Below, one piece after another: positions 36,967-46,398 of a stretch of DNA of 64,000 nucleotides. Under the pieces are notes generated by a model. It did no database searches and was not told the DNA's origin. It worked only from the letters and a program-made list of their open reading frames with translations. The position numbers and the translations under genes are program-made. The DNA comes from Minicystis rosea (lineage in GTDB: Bacteria > Myxococcota_A > Polyangia > Polyangiales > Polyangiaceae): positions 14,337,501 to 14,401,500 of the forward strand of contig CP016211.1 of the NCBI GenBank assembly GCA_001931535.1, given 5' to 3'. The first letter of the stretch is position 1. Each line of letters starts with the position of its first letter.

Positions 36967-38047
36967 AATAAACCACGCGATACGCCTGCGTCCACGCGCG
37001 GGCCCCGCTCGACGCGGTGATGCGTGCTCGCACGTAGTCCTCGCCGCCGCGCAGCCGGTACACGTTGGGCCGCTGCATCCACGGGTCGACGTTTTGCCGG
37101 GCCAGCACGGTGCCGCCGTGCCCGATCCATTCCACCACGCCGCCTGCTGCCTGGGGCAGCACCGAAATCGTGTCACCTCGGACTGTCAGGCGGGTGAGGC
37201 GCACCCCGTTCGAGGCGATGAACCAGCCCTGCGACATCGCATTGCAGATCTCCTGCTCGTTCGCCTGCTGCGCGAACACATCGATCCAGCCGCGGCCGGG
37301 GCCCGAGTGGCGCGGATCGCCCTCGGCGCCGAGGTTGTGCATGTCGTCCACGGCGGTGGCGGCCAGATCCATCCCATTGGAGAGCGACGTGTCCCACATG
37401 GTCTCGACCGAGGGATGACGCCAATCACCGTCCGGGTGGACGTGCGGATGGCCGCTCCACACCTCCAGCATCCGCGCGCCCTTCGCTGCGGGGAACGCGT
37501 CCGCGTCGAAGGCCCAATAGAAGTTGGGGTGATTGACCAGCGCGATCCCGCCCTCTTGCAACGTGCGCTGCACGCCCCAGCGGAGCGCCTCTTCGACGCT
37601 GCCGAACCGCTTTCCCCCGATCCGCCGCCGGTGGCAGAGCGCGTTGACGTGAACGTGGTTGCCCCCGCCCTTCAACGTCAGCTCCTCACCGCGGACGATC
37701 ACGAAGCCCGGCCGCTCCACGTGGCGATAACGCCGCGGGTCGGTGAGCTTGTTGTGATCGGTGACCGCGAGGAAGTTGTACCCGTGGTCGCGATACCACG
37801 CATAAACGTCCTCGGGCTCGTGATCGCCGTCGCTCTCGCGCGTGTGCGTGTGCACGTTCCCGCGCTGGAACGTGGTCGCGTCGATCTGATCGCGGAAATG
37901 CCCCCGCTGGCCTCCGGGGATGTGCCGGGCGCTCTGGCTGTGCGTGGTCTCGCTGCACCCCGCCAGGCTCGAGAGGCCCACCATCGCGGTGGTGACGAGC
38001 GCGCCGAGGCGCGGCCGGAGGGCGGAGCGAGGTTGGGCGGAGATCAT
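36965..38047 (-). CDS. CehA/McbA-type metallohydrolase (PHP domain) lipoprotein
   Basis: This 360-residue exported protein has a lipobox-like LSSLAGC. The PHP motifs are clear: NVHTHTRESDGDHEPEDVYA near residue 65 (HxH), FLAVTDHNKLTD near 95, and later MWDTSLSNGMDLAATAVDDM, HNLG. These metal sites hydrolyse phosphoesters or carbamates in the CehA group. The chosen ATG at 38047 comes before the hydrophobic signal; an upstream in-frame ATG exists. It is convergent with the MacB-like permease gene. Confidence 0.8.
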   Translation of the reverse strand: MISAQPRSALRPRLGALVTTAMVGLSSLAGCSETTHSQSARHIPGGQRGHFRDQIDATTFQRGNVHTHTRESDGDHEPEDVYAWYRDHGYNFLAVTDHNKLTDPRRYRHVERPGFVIVRGEELTLKGGGNHVHVNALCHRRRIGGKRFGSVEEALRWGVQRTLQEGGIALVNHPNFYWAFDADAFPAAKGARMLEVWSGHPHVHPDGDWRHPSVETMWDTSLSNGMDLAATAVDDMHNLGAEGDPRHSGPGRGWIDVFAQQANEQEICNAMSQGWFIASNGVRLTRLTVRGDTISVLPQAAGGVVEWIGHGGTVLARQNVDPWMQRPNVYRLRGGEDYVRARITASSGARAWTQAYRVVY

Positions 38048-38204
38048 CGATAAGCCTGCTAGGAGCCAGCAATATCTTAGGTGCGGGCCGCCCATCAAGC
38101 GCGAGGGATGGCGAGATCGTGCTCACATGGAGACGGCCGCGCCGACGTTCTGCTGGTATGAAGCACCACACGCGAGCTCGCGGCCGACTCGCTCGTTCCT
38201 TCCC

Positions 38205-39212
38205 ATGAACATCCTCGTCATCGGTGGCACTCGCTTCTTCGGCAAGACCCTCGTGGATCGCTTGGTGTCCGCCGGACACGCGGTCACGGTCCTCTCGCGC
38301 GGGCGGATCGCGCCGCCCGCGGGCGCGGCCCACGTCGTCGCCGATCGCGCCGATCCGGCCGCGCTCGCGGCCGCGCTCGCAGGGCGCACGTTCGACGCGG
38401 TGATCGACAACGTGGCCATGACGGCCGAGCACGTGCGGGCCGCGCTCGATGCGCTCGGCGCCGGCGTGGGGCATTACGTGCTCACCACCTCTCTGGCCGT
38501 CTACGGAGACGTCTCGTCCGGTCGCCAGTGGCGTGAATCCGATATCGGCATCGCCGATCTCGAGCAGCCCCCGCCGGACGGTCATCCCTACACGATCGGC
38601 AAGCGCGGCGCGGAGCTCGTCCTCTTTCGCGGTGAGTACCCGCGCGTGCCCTTCACCATCCTCCGCCCCGGCTACGTGGTCGGCCCCCACGATCATCTCC
38701 GGCGCATGCAGTTCTTCTTGCAGCGCCTCGACGACGGCGGGCCCATCGTCCTCCCCACCGGCGCCGCCGAGATCTTCCAGCTCGCCTGGCACGCGGACGT
38801 GGCCGCCGCCTTCGCGCGCGTGCTCGGCGATCAAACCACCTTCGGCCGCGCCTACAACGTCGCGGGTCACGAGCTCTTCACGTATCCCACGCTCGTGCGC
38901 GCGCTCGCCGCCGCCGCCGGGCGGAAGATTGCCTGTGTCGAGGTCCCGCGCGGGCTCCTTCGCCGCGGTATGCTCGCCGCGCACGAGCTCCCCTTCGGCG
39001 AAGATGGATCGATGTGGGCTTGCGACGTGGGGCGACTCCATCACGATCTCGGCATCACCGGGACACCGTCCGCAACGTGGTTGTCGGAGCTCGCGCACGC
39101 TCCCATTCCCGAGCTCCCGGCCTCCGAGCGCGTCGCGCGCGCCGTCGAGATCGAATGTGCGCGCAGGCTCGGACGATGGCTCCCTCATCCTCCGTCGCGC
39201 CTGCGATCCTGA
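38205..39212 (+). CDS. NAD-dependent epimerase/dehydratase (extended SDR)
   Basis: This is a 335-residue Rossmann-fold enzyme. The NAD-binding glycine motif is VIGGTRFFGKTLVDRLVSAG; VLSRGRIAPPAG and VIDNVAMTAEHVRAALDALG follow. The catalytic segment is HPYTIGKRGAELVLFR, with Tyr and Lys in YxxxK. The C-terminal substrate part contains YNVAGHELFTYPTLVRALAA. Such genes act on nucleotide sugars or related substrates; which is unknown here, and it is not inside a polysaccharide cluster. Confidence 0.85.
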   Translation: MNILVIGGTRFFGKTLVDRLVSAGHAVTVLSRGRIAPPAGAAHVVADRADPAALAAALAGRTFDAVIDNVAMTAEHVRAALDALGAGVGHYVLTTSLAVYGDVSSGRQWRESDIGIADLEQPPPDGHPYTIGKRGAELVLFRGEYPRVPFTILRPGYVVGPHDHLRRMQFFLQRLDDGGPIVLPTGAAEIFQLAWHADVAAAFARVLGDQTTFGRAYNVAGHELFTYPTLVRALAAAAGRKIACVEVPRGLLRRGMLAAHELPFGEDGSMWACDVGRLHHDLGITGTPSATWLSELAHAPIPELPASERVARAVEIECARRLGRWLPHPPSRLRS

Positions 39213-39693
39213 TCGCGCGCGGCTACATGCGAAGGTTGATGTCGGCGTAGGGAGCTCTCCGATGCCACACGGGACGAGCCTTGCCGCGCGTCATTATCGA
39301 ACATTCGTTTGAGCCGTATGGGCCGCCTCGTGGTACCGAGGAACAGGAACGATGAGGACCCCGATCCATCCCCCGGCGGCCCGTGTATTGCTCCGGTGAT
39401 CCGGGGCGGCGGCCGCCGGCGGCCGCGGTGATTCGGGCGCGCTGCACGAGCCGCGCGTCGGGCCGCGTTGCATTTGCCCTCTCGTTCATCACAAGCCCAA
39501 GCCTGCGATCGTCCCGCCCCGCGTGCGCGCGTCTCGAACCGCCCCCACGCACGCCGTTCCGGTGATGTCGGCGACGGCGTCCCGGATCGGCTGAAGAGGT
39601 CGGCGGCGGCGCGCTCACGGCCGCCGTGCCGAAGGCCACGGCTCGGACGCTCACCCTCCCACGCTGGGCCGGGTGCGAGGGAAGGTTCTGCGC
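39213..39693. other. Intergenic region without recognisable gene
   Basis: These 481 nt carry no convincing protein frame on either strand. A GC-rich near-palindrome (GCGGCGGCCGCCGGCGGCCGC, about 39403-39426) could fold into a hairpin after the epimerase gene. The last 25 nt carry GAGGGAAGG, the ribosome-binding site of the trehalose gene. Confidence 0.5.
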
Positions 39694-41880
39694 ATGCCTC
39701 GACTCTTGATCGTGTCCAATCGCTTGCCGATCACGATTCGCGCGGCGGACGATGGGCTCACCGTGAGCCCGTCGAACGGCGGCCTCGCGAGCGCGCTCCG
39801 CGGGCCTCATGAGAAGCTCGATGCGCTCTGGATCGGCTGGCCGGGCGACCTCTCGCGCGTCTCGCCCGACGAACGGCGCGCGCTCGACGAGGACTTCGCG
39901 CGCCGCCGCATCGTCCCCGTCGACCTCTCGCAGACCGAGGTCGAACGCTATTACGACGGCTTCTCCAACGGCGTGCTGTGGCCGCTGTTCCATTACCTCC
40001 TCGAGAAGGTGAACCTCGATGCCCGCGGGGACTGGGACGCTTATCGCGAGGTCAACGAGCGCTTCGCCGCCGTCGTCGCCGCGCACCATCAGCCCGGCGA
40101 CACCATCTGGGTGCACGACTATCAATTGATGTTGTTGCCCGAGCTCCTCCGCCAGCGCCTGCCGGACGCGAAGATCGGTTTCTTTTTGCACATCCCGTTT
40201 CCCGCCTCCGACGTGTTTCGCATCCTGCCGTGGCGCGACGAGATCCTCCGCGGTCTCCTCGGCGCGGATCTCATCGGCTTTCACACCGCCTCGTACAGCC
40301 ATCATTTCGCCTATGCGGCTGCGCGTGTGCTCGGCATCGAGATCGAGCCCGAGAGGGACGGCATCGTGCTCGACGGCCGCCGGATCGCGCTCGGCGTGTA
40401 CCCCATCGGCGTCGACACCGAGGAGCTCGAACGGCTCGCCGAAAAGCCCGAGGTCCAGGCCGAAGCGCAGCGCATTCGGGCCGAGGCGGGCGGGCGTCGC
40501 ATCGTGCTGGGTATCGATCGACTCGACTACACGAAGGGCATCCAGCGGCGCATGCTGGCCGTCGATCGCCTCATCGAGCGTGAGCCGGAATTGCGCGACG
40601 CCGTGCGCTTCATCCAGGTCGGGGTGCCGACGCGGGAGCGCGTGAGCGCTTATGCCGAGTTCCGCCGCGTGGTCCACGAGATGGTGGGCGACATCAACGG
40701 TCGTCACGGCACCCTCGGCGCCATGCCGCTCCACTTCGTGCATCGCGCGTTCTCGATGGAGCAGGTCGTCGCGCTCTATCTCTCGGCCGACGTGATGCTC
40801 GTCACGCCCCTCCGCGACGGCATGAACCTCGTGGCCAAGGAGTACGTCGCCGTGCGCGGCGACGACACCGGCGCGCTCGTGCTCAGCGAGTTCGCGGGCG
40901 CCGCCGCGGAGCTCAGCGAAGCGCTGCAGGTGAACCCGCACGACGTCGACTCCGTCGCGCGCGCCCTGGCCACGGCCCTCTCCATGCCTGAGCCCGAGCA
41001 GCGCGTGCGCATGGCGGCCATGCGCCGCCGCATCAAGGACAACGACGTCAAGCAATGGACCGCATCGTTCCTCGACGATCTCGAGCGCGCCGTCATCGAT
41101 CGCGGCGGCTCTCCCGTCCGCGCACACGTCATCGGTCAGCCGCTCGACGACGCCTCGAGCAGCGCGCGTGACACCCCCGCGTTGTGGGTCCTCCTCGACT
41201 ACGACGGCACCCTCGTCCCTCTCGCGCCCATGCCCGATCTGGCGGCGCCGGACGACGAGCTCCTCTTGCTCCTCCGCGACCTGTCGGAGCGCGCGCACGT
41301 GCATCTCGTCAGCGGCCGCTCCCGCGAGGATCTGAAGCGCTGGTTCGGCGCGCTGCCGATCGGCTTGCACGCGGAGCACGGCTTCTGGTCACAGCCTCCG
41401 GGCGGCACGTTCGAGCCCCTCGGGCAGCTCGCCGCCGAGTGGAAAGGGAAGCTCCGGCCGCTCCTCAACAGCGTCACCCGGCGCACGCCCGGCAGCTTCG
41501 TCGAAGAGAAGACGGTGACCCTCGCCTGGCACTACCGCGCTGCGGCCGTCGAGCTCGTCGTCGAGCGCTCCCGCGAGCTCTGCGCGCGCCTCGCCGAGCG
41601 CTGCGAAGGCGAAGATCTCGAGATCGTCGTCGCCGCCAAGGCCATCGAGATCAGGCCGCGCGAGCTCCACAAGGGCCGCGTCGTCTCATCCATTCTCGCG
41701 GGCGCGCCCGCGGGCAGCGCCGTGGTGGCCATCGGCGACGATCGTTCCGACGAAGCGCTCTTCGCCGCGCTCCCCCCGTCGGCGCTGACCATCCACGTCG
41801 GCTCCGGCGTCAGCCAAGCCTCCTACCGCTTGCCGAGCCCCGCGGGGGTGCGTCGCTTTTTGCGATCACTCCTCCCGTGA
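39694..41880 (+). CDS. otsAB: Bifunctional trehalose-6-phosphate synthase/phosphatase (OtsA-OtsB fusion)
   Basis: This 728-residue fusion makes trehalose from UDP-glucose and glucose-6-phosphate in two steps. The GT20 synthase half (1 to about 480) shows VSNRLPITIRA, GGLASALRG, YYDGFSNGVLWPLFHY, WVHDYQLMLLPELL, FFLHIPFPASDVFRILPW, IDRLDYTKGIQRR and VTPLRDGMNLVAKEYVA. The HAD phosphatase half begins near 500 with LDYDGTLVPL, then SGRSREDLKRWFG, HAEHGFW and GDDRSDEALFAAL, carrying the catalytic Asp pair. A fused form is common in some bacteria and eukaryotes. It abuts the convergent SDR gene with no gap. It probably protects against osmotic and desiccation stress. Confidence 0.95.
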   Translation: MPRLLIVSNRLPITIRAADDGLTVSPSNGGLASALRGPHEKLDALWIGWPGDLSRVSPDERRALDEDFARRRIVPVDLSQTEVERYYDGFSNGVLWPLFHYLLEKVNLDARGDWDAYREVNERFAAVVAAHHQPGDTIWVHDYQLMLLPELLRQRLPDAKIGFFLHIPFPASDVFRILPWRDEILRGLLGADLIGFHTASYSHHFAYAAARVLGIEIEPERDGIVLDGRRIALGVYPIGVDTEELERLAEKPEVQAEAQRIRAEAGGRRIVLGIDRLDYTKGIQRRMLAVDRLIEREPELRDAVRFIQVGVPTRERVSAYAEFRRVVHEMVGDINGRHGTLGAMPLHFVHRAFSMEQVVALYLSADVMLVTPLRDGMNLVAKEYVAVRGDDTGALVLSEFAGAAAELSEALQVNPHDVDSVARALATALSMPEPEQRVRMAAMRRRIKDNDVKQWTASFLDDLERAVIDRGGSPVRAHVIGQPLDDASSSARDTPALWVLLDYDGTLVPLAPMPDLAAPDDELLLLLRDLSERAHVHLVSGRSREDLKRWFGALPIGLHAEHGFWSQPPGGTFEPLGQLAAEWKGKLRPLLNSVTRRTPGSFVEEKTVTLAWHYRAAAVELVVERSRELCARLAERCEGEDLEIVVAAKAIEIRPRELHKGRVVSSILAGAPAGSAVVAIGDDRSDEALFAALPPSALTIHVGSGVSQASYRLPSPAGVRRFLRSLLP

Positions 41881-43413
41881 TCACCAATCCGTAGGCATGT
41901 AGTCCTTCAAGAACTGCCCCCAAACATGCTTCCCCGTGAGCATCCCGGAGAAGATGGGGTCCACGATCCGCGCCGCTCCATCCACGATGTCGAGCGGCGG
42001 GTGGAAGCGGTGCACCTCGCGCTTGCGCGCCGCCAGCGTGGCCGGATCCTCGTCCGACACCCACCCGGTATCCACGCTGTTCATGTGGATCCCATCCTGC
42101 ACGTAATCGGCCGCCGAGGTCCGCGTCAGCATGTTGAGCGCCGCCTTGGCCATGTTGGTATGAGGGTGCTTGTCCGTCTTGTGATCTCGGTAAAACTGCC
42201 CTTCCATCGCCGACACGTTGACGATGTGCTTATCCATCGTCCGGTGCCGGAGCATCAATGGTTTGAGCTTCGACGACATCACGAAGGGCGCCACCGCATT
42301 GACGAGCTGCACCTCCAAGAGCTCCACCGTGGGCACCTCGGCGAGCGTCAGCCGCCAACTGTTCTGCGGCCGTAGATCGATTTGCTGGAGATCCGCGTCG
42401 AGCTCACCCGCGGGGAACAAATCGACCCGCCCGGCGAGCGCCCGATCCTCGGCCGTGAGCGCCGCCTGCGAGAGCAGCGCGGGATCGTCGTTCACGCCGC
42501 GGCGGGCGCGGCGATCGTCGTGATGGCTTTGGAGCAGCGGCCGCACCTCCGGGGGGAGCGCGTCGAGCGCGGCCCGCTCGTGATCGACGAGGTGCGCATA
42601 GAAACCCGGCGGGCGCCGCACCGTCTGACAGGCATTGTGGATGATGAAATCGAGCCTGTCGTATTGCTCGTCGATGGTGCGCGTGAATCGCTCCACCGCC
42701 GGCGTGAGCCGCAGATCGAGCCCATGAATCGCGAGCCTGTCGGCCCAGACCGGGAAATCCGGCTCGCGCGCATAGCGGGCCGCGGCGTCGTGGGGAAAGC
42801 GCGTGGTCACGATCACCCGCGCGCCCGCCCGCAGCAGCAATATCGCCGCTTGATAACCAATCTTCACCCGGGCCCCGGTGACGATGGCCACGCGCCCCGA
42901 GAGATCGGCCGTTTGGTTGCGCTTCTCCCAATTGAGGGCCGCGCACGACGGGCACATCTGATCGTAGAAGAAATGCAGCCGCGTGAAGGACGCCTTGCAC
43001 ACGTAGCATTTGCGCGGCTCCTTCACCTCGGGCCCGTCCTCCTCCGCGGGCGGCGCGCCTCCCGGGGAGGGGAGCCCGGACGAGAGCGCGCCCGGCCGCG
43101 GCCTGCCTTCGACGAGCGCCTGCGGCTCCGGCGTCGCGAACACGGGCGCGCGCCGCAGCGCGCGGATCCCCGTGGCGTCGAGCAGCGCATCGTCGGCGGC
43201 TTTGACCTCGTCGGCCTGCTTGCGGCGGAAGGCCTTGGCCAGCTTTCGCTGCTCCGCGCGATTGGGGAGCGACACCCGGCCGGCGGCCTCGAGCAGGCGG
43301 AGGCGGGCGTCGCGGGGCTCGACGTGCGCGAGCGCGCCGCGGTCGCCGGCAATGGCCTCGAGGACCTTGATGGCAGCCTCGATCTCGGCCGGAGTGAAGG
43401 GGGCACCTTTCAT
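41881..43413 (-). CDS. Short-chain dehydrogenase-like protein with zinc ribbon and altered catalytic motif
   Basis: This is about 510 residues. The N-terminal 130 are helical and charged, then a four-Cys zinc-ribbon (KCYVCKASFTRLHFFYDQMC with PSC after it) leads into an SDR domain at RVAIVTGARVKIGYQAAILL. The glycine motif reads TGARVKIG instead of TGxxxGIG, and the position of the catalytic Tyr in YxxxK reads T in HTNMAKAALNML; the Ser in NVSAMEGQ is present. So either the chemistry differs or the domain is non-catalytic. The start at ATG 43413 is preferred over ATG 43428. Cytoplasmic. Confidence 0.8.
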   Translation of the reverse strand: MKGAPFTPAEIEAAIKVLEAIAGDRGALAHVEPRDARLRLLEAAGRVSLPNRAEQRKLAKAFRRKQADEVKAADDALLDATGIRALRRAPVFATPEPQALVEGRPRPGALSSGLPSPGGAPPAEEDGPEVKEPRKCYVCKASFTRLHFFYDQMCPSCAALNWEKRNQTADLSGRVAIVTGARVKIGYQAAILLLRAGARVIVTTRFPHDAAARYAREPDFPVWADRLAIHGLDLRLTPAVERFTRTIDEQYDRLDFIIHNACQTVRRPPGFYAHLVDHERAALDALPPEVRPLLQSHHDDRRARRGVNDDPALLSQAALTAEDRALAGRVDLFPAGELDADLQQIDLRPQNSWRLTLAEVPTVELLEVQLVNAVAPFVMSSKLKPLMLRHRTMDKHIVNVSAMEGQFYRDHKTDKHPHTNMAKAALNMLTRTSAADYVQDGIHMNSVDTGWVSDEDPATLAARKREVHRFHPPLDIVDGAARIVDPIFSGMLTGKHVWGQFLKDYMPTDW

Positions 43414-43510
43414 CGGGCGGCGGAGCATGCCCGCCGAAGGCCTCGCCGTCGAGCGCGATGCGCGCTCCAGGCGCGCCGTGTTATCGGTGATGTTCCTTCA
43501 GGAGGCCACC

Positions 43511-44032
43511 ATGATCCGCCGTGCGCTCGCTTCGCTCCTCGTCCCCATCGCCGTCTTCGCAGGCTGCGGCAAAAGCGGCACGTCGAGCGGCACCGGCGGG
43601 AGCGGTGGCAGCGGCGGTGGCGACACCGGCGCGTATTCGTGCTCCGGCACCTGCGCCTGCGACGCGGCTACCGCCTCCTGCACCTGCGAAGGCGGGGGGA
43701 CCTGCGCGACGACCTGCGCCGAGCCCTGCTCGCTCGGCTGCGACGGCGCGAGCAAATGCGATCTCACCTGTGCCGACGGCTGCTCCATGGATTGCCCGGG
43801 CGCCGGCTGCACGGCCCACGTCGGCGACGGCGGCCACGTCACCTGCGGCGCGAGCGGCGTTTGCGAGATCTTCTGTGCCGGCGATTGCACCCTCGATTGC
43901 CCGGGCAACGCCCTCTGCCTGATTCACTGCACCCCCGGCGCCACCTGCACCATCAACGATTGCGACGCGCCCATGGAGTGCCCCAAAGACGTCTCCACCT
44001 GCCGCACCGGCTGCCCGCCCACCACGGGTTGA
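43511..44032 (+). CDS. Small Cys-rich lipoprotein
   Basis: This 173-residue exported protein has signal and lipobox AVFAGCG, a Gly/Ser/Thr spacer (TSSGTGGSGGSGGGDTG), then about 24 Cys in 110 residues, arranged as CxxxC and CxxxxC with DC pairs (TCADGCSMDCPGAGCTAHVG). Disulfide cross-linking on the cell surface is likely. It has the best Shine-Dalgarno of the window (AGGAGG, 5 nt before ATG). It is divergent from the SDR gene. No function is known. Confidence 0.75.
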   Translation: MIRRALASLLVPIAVFAGCGKSGTSSGTGGSGGSGGGDTGAYSCSGTCACDAATASCTCEGGGTCATTCAEPCSLGCDGASKCDLTCADGCSMDCPGAGCTAHVGDGGHVTCGASGVCEIFCAGDCTLDCPGNALCLIHCTPGATCTINDCDAPMECPKDVSTCRTGCPPTTG

Positions 44033-44041
44033 CGCGCCGGT

Positions 44042-44101
44042 CGACAACCATTCTCGCGCTCGCCCGACAACCATTCTGTCGAGCTCGCCCGGCGGCCATT
44101 T
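44042..44101. repeat. Direct repeat CGACAACCATTCT...CTCGCC, two full copies and a partial
   Basis: Units at 44042-44064 and 44065-44089 share CGACAACCATTCT and GCTCGCC; a diverged third copy begins at 44090 (CGGCGGCCATTT). The array lies right before the 44136 gene. It could be a regulator site or a slipped duplication. Confidence 0.45.
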
Positions 44102-44135
44102 CACCCCGGGCATCACGCTTGCTCCATTTCTCGGG

Positions 44136-44504
44136 ATGATCACGGATCGCGCAGCCATCACCCGGACGATCAAGGTCTACCACGACGTCATCGCCGACAC
44201 GTGCTTGCACACACCCGGCCTGTCCTCGTGGCTCCGCGACGACGCCGAGAGCCTGGGCGCGCTCCTCGATCGCGCCTGCGCGATCGTTGGCCTCCCGCGC
44301 GCCGAATACGACGCCGCCTTGCGCGAGGATCTCTCCCTCCGCGAGCTCCAGCGCCTCGCCCTCGACGACGTGCTCCTCGAGCAGGGCGACCCCGGCCCCA
44401 ACGCCGAGATCTCCCGCGAATCCCCCGCAGGAACGCCCGAGAACTACCACATCAACGATTGGGCCGTGGCCGGCGGCACCGGCGGCCCCCGCCCGCGCCG
44501 GTGA
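44136..44504 (+). CDS. Hypothetical small protein
   Basis: This 122-residue protein starts MITDRAAITRTIKVYHDVIA. Residues 1-85 look helical, with LSSWLRDDAESLGALLDRAC and DLSLRELQRLALDDVLLEQG; the tail (ESPAGTPENYHINDWAVAGG) is likely flexible. No signal peptide, membrane helix or known domain is seen. Codon composition in this frame is typical of the genome, which supports it as a gene, but there is no clear ribosome-binding site. It follows the Cys-rich lipoprotein by about 100 nt. Confidence 0.55.
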   Translation: MITDRAAITRTIKVYHDVIADTCLHTPGLSSWLRDDAESLGALLDRACAIVGLPRAEYDAALREDLSLRELQRLALDDVLLEQGDPGPNAEISRESPAGTPENYHINDWAVAGGTGGPRPRR

Positions 44505-44666
44505 GCCGTTCGCGCGAGCGGGCTTTACCCGCCCTGGACCTCATCATCGCTCGCTCGCGCTCGCGACTCGTCAAACAGTGTATTGCCCGCTGGGGCGATG
44601 CTCCACTCCATGCATGCCGGGCCTCGCGAACGCGTGTGCCGGACGCCAGCAGAACCCATCCCACAA

Positions 44667-44696
44667 TTGAAAGACGCGGATCCTTCACGCTAGGCT
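44667..44696 (+). promoter_or_regulatory. Sigma-70-like promoter before methyltransferase gene
   Basis: TTGAAA at 44667-44672 and TAGGCT at 44691-44696 are spaced by 18 nt, a plausible vegetative promoter. Transcription would start near 44703, leaving a leader of about 145 nt before the start codon. Confidence 0.5.
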
Positions 44697-44848
44697 TCGT
44701 CGCGCACCTCGCTCCCGTCGGACGCATTGCCCATGATCACGCGCGCGCAAACCATCCAAGTTGCACCTGCGCTCTCGGGCAATCCTCCCATCGACACACC
44801 CGCACACCGTCGGCGCGACAACAGCTCAAAATGAACCGAGAGAACATC

Positions 44849-45706
44849 ATGGATGACAAGCAAGTGGCGGCGCCGGAGAACACGGCCGCACGCGTTGCCT
44901 TGTGGCGGGCGCTGCACGTGCAGGTCGATTCGCCGCCTCACGTGTTCGAAGACGAAGTCGGCTTGAAGCTGGTGGCTCCCGACGACGGATGGCATAGCCG
45001 CCCGGACATGAGCCCATTCACGCGGCCCTTCCGCGCCTCCATCGTGGCCCGCGCCCGCTTCATCGAAGATCTCGTCACCGAGCAGGCTGCTTTGGGCGTC
45101 GGGCAATACGTCATCCTCGGCGCGGGTCTGGACACCTTCGCGCAACGCCGGCCGGAGCTCGCCTCCCGTCTGCGCGTGTTCGAGATCGATCAGCCCGGCC
45201 CTCAAGCGTGGAAGCGCCAACGCCTCATCGACCTCGGCCTCGGCATCCCGTCCTTCTTGCAGCTCGTGCCGGTCGACTTCGAGGCAGGCGACGCCTGGTG
45301 GGAGCGGCTCTCCGCTTCAGGCTTCGACGCCGGGCGGCCCGCGGTCGTAGCGTCCACCGGCGTGAGCATGTACCTGACCAAGGACGCGATCATGGCGACG
45401 CTGCGCCAGGTCGCGTCGCTCGCAAAAGGCTCCACGCTCGCCATGTCGTTCATGCTTCCCATCGAGATGGCGGACCCCGAAGTGCGTCCCGGCATCGAGC
45501 GCGCGGCAGCAGGAGCGCGCGCGAACGGCACACCCTTCATCAGCTTCTTCACGCCCTCCGAGATGCTGACCCTGGCCCGAGACGCCGGCTTCCGCGAGGT
45601 CCAGCACGTCTCGGCAGCGACGCTCGCGCAACGCTATTTCTCGGGCCGGACGGATGGCCTTCGCCCGCCCAACAATTCAGAAGAGCTGCTCGTGGCGACG
45701 ACGTGA
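44849..45706 (+). CDS. SAM-dependent methyltransferase, Tcmp/LCM (Ppm1-like) family
   Basis: This 285-residue protein matches the leucine carboxyl methyltransferase-like family: MSPFTRPFRASIVARARFIE, then the SAM-binding motif YVILGAGLDTFAQRRPEL, FEIDQPGPQAWKRQRLIDLG, and VVASTGVSMYLTKDAIMATL. Members methylate carboxyl or hydroxyl groups on small molecules. The ATG with GAGAGA upstream is chosen; an ATG six codons earlier is possible. It lacks biosynthetic neighbours, so the substrate is unknown. Confidence 0.85.
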   Translation: MDDKQVAAPENTAARVALWRALHVQVDSPPHVFEDEVGLKLVAPDDGWHSRPDMSPFTRPFRASIVARARFIEDLVTEQAALGVGQYVILGAGLDTFAQRRPELASRLRVFEIDQPGPQAWKRQRLIDLGLGIPSFLQLVPVDFEAGDAWWERLSASGFDAGRPAVVASTGVSMYLTKDAIMATLRQVASLAKGSTLAMSFMLPIEMADPEVRPGIERAAAGARANGTPFISFFTPSEMLTLARDAGFREVQHVSAATLAQRYFSGRTDGLRPPNNSEELLVATT

Positions 45707-45842
45707 GCCCGAGCGGTCCAAGCCCGGTCGCGGCGTACCGCGCTTTGCGTGCGCCGCTTCACCGGAGCATCGACCAGACACCCCAGCATCTCGAAGAGCT
45801 TCCATCCTGGAGAAGCCGAGTCATGTGCTTACCGGAGAGAGC

Positions 45843-46310
45843 GTGAATTTCGTGATACTTTTGGTTCGCCGAACGATTCATTTTGCCGTTGCGGGCGTCG
45901 TTCTCTTCACGGCATGTAGCCCGCCCGCGAGCTCGACGCCCAACGAGGTCGCGCCGCCTCCGGTCGCGCAGGGATCGCGTGAAACGCCGCCCAATCGATG
46001 CGAGGCCCAGCTCGCCTGCTCCGCGGATGGCACCAGATTCCTTCGATGCGACGGAGAAGGGATGAAGCTCGTCTCGCTCTGTCGTGGGTCGCGTGGGTGT
46101 CAGTCCGAAGACGGCACTGTCTCCTGCGATCAGTCGATCGCCGAGATCGGCGACGCGTGCACCGGCGACGGCGCCGCGTGCGCGCTCGACGGGATCAACC
46201 TGCTCGTCTGCAGTGGCGGCCGATTCACCCTGAAATCCGCGTGCACCGCGGGGTGCGCGGTAGACACCCGAAAGCGGCTCAGTTGCCATGGCGTAGGCGT
46301 GATGCCATGA
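45843..46310 (+). CDS. Hypothetical lipoprotein with Cys pairs
   Basis: This 155-residue protein starts at GTG with GGAGAG in front. Signal peptide and lipobox-like VVLFTAC are followed by a Pro/Ala spacer. The body has Cys-containing strands CEAQLACSADGTRFLRCDGE, LCRGSRGCQSEDGTVSCDQS and CTAGCAVDTRKRLSCHGV, which look like three small repeats. It is probably surface-exposed and disulfide-bonded. No enzyme motif. Confidence 0.7.
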   Translation: MNFVILLVRRTIHFAVAGVVLFTACSPPASSTPNEVAPPPVAQGSRETPPNRCEAQLACSADGTRFLRCDGEGMKLVSLCRGSRGCQSEDGTVSCDQSIAEIGDACTGDGAACALDGINLLVCSGGRFTLKSACTAGCAVDTRKRLSCHGVGVMP

Positions 46311-46398
46311 GGCCGATGTTGGAAGCCGAGCGCGGGAGTGGTCACCCGCTCCGCAGAGCTCACCCTGATGACCTCGCCGCGATGTGGGTAGAAGCCCC

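Noticed and set aside
39223..41379. Large minus-strand frame opposite the trehalose gene
   Set aside because: The plus strand encodes a complete OtsA-OtsB with every motif; the opposite frame has only shadow composition.
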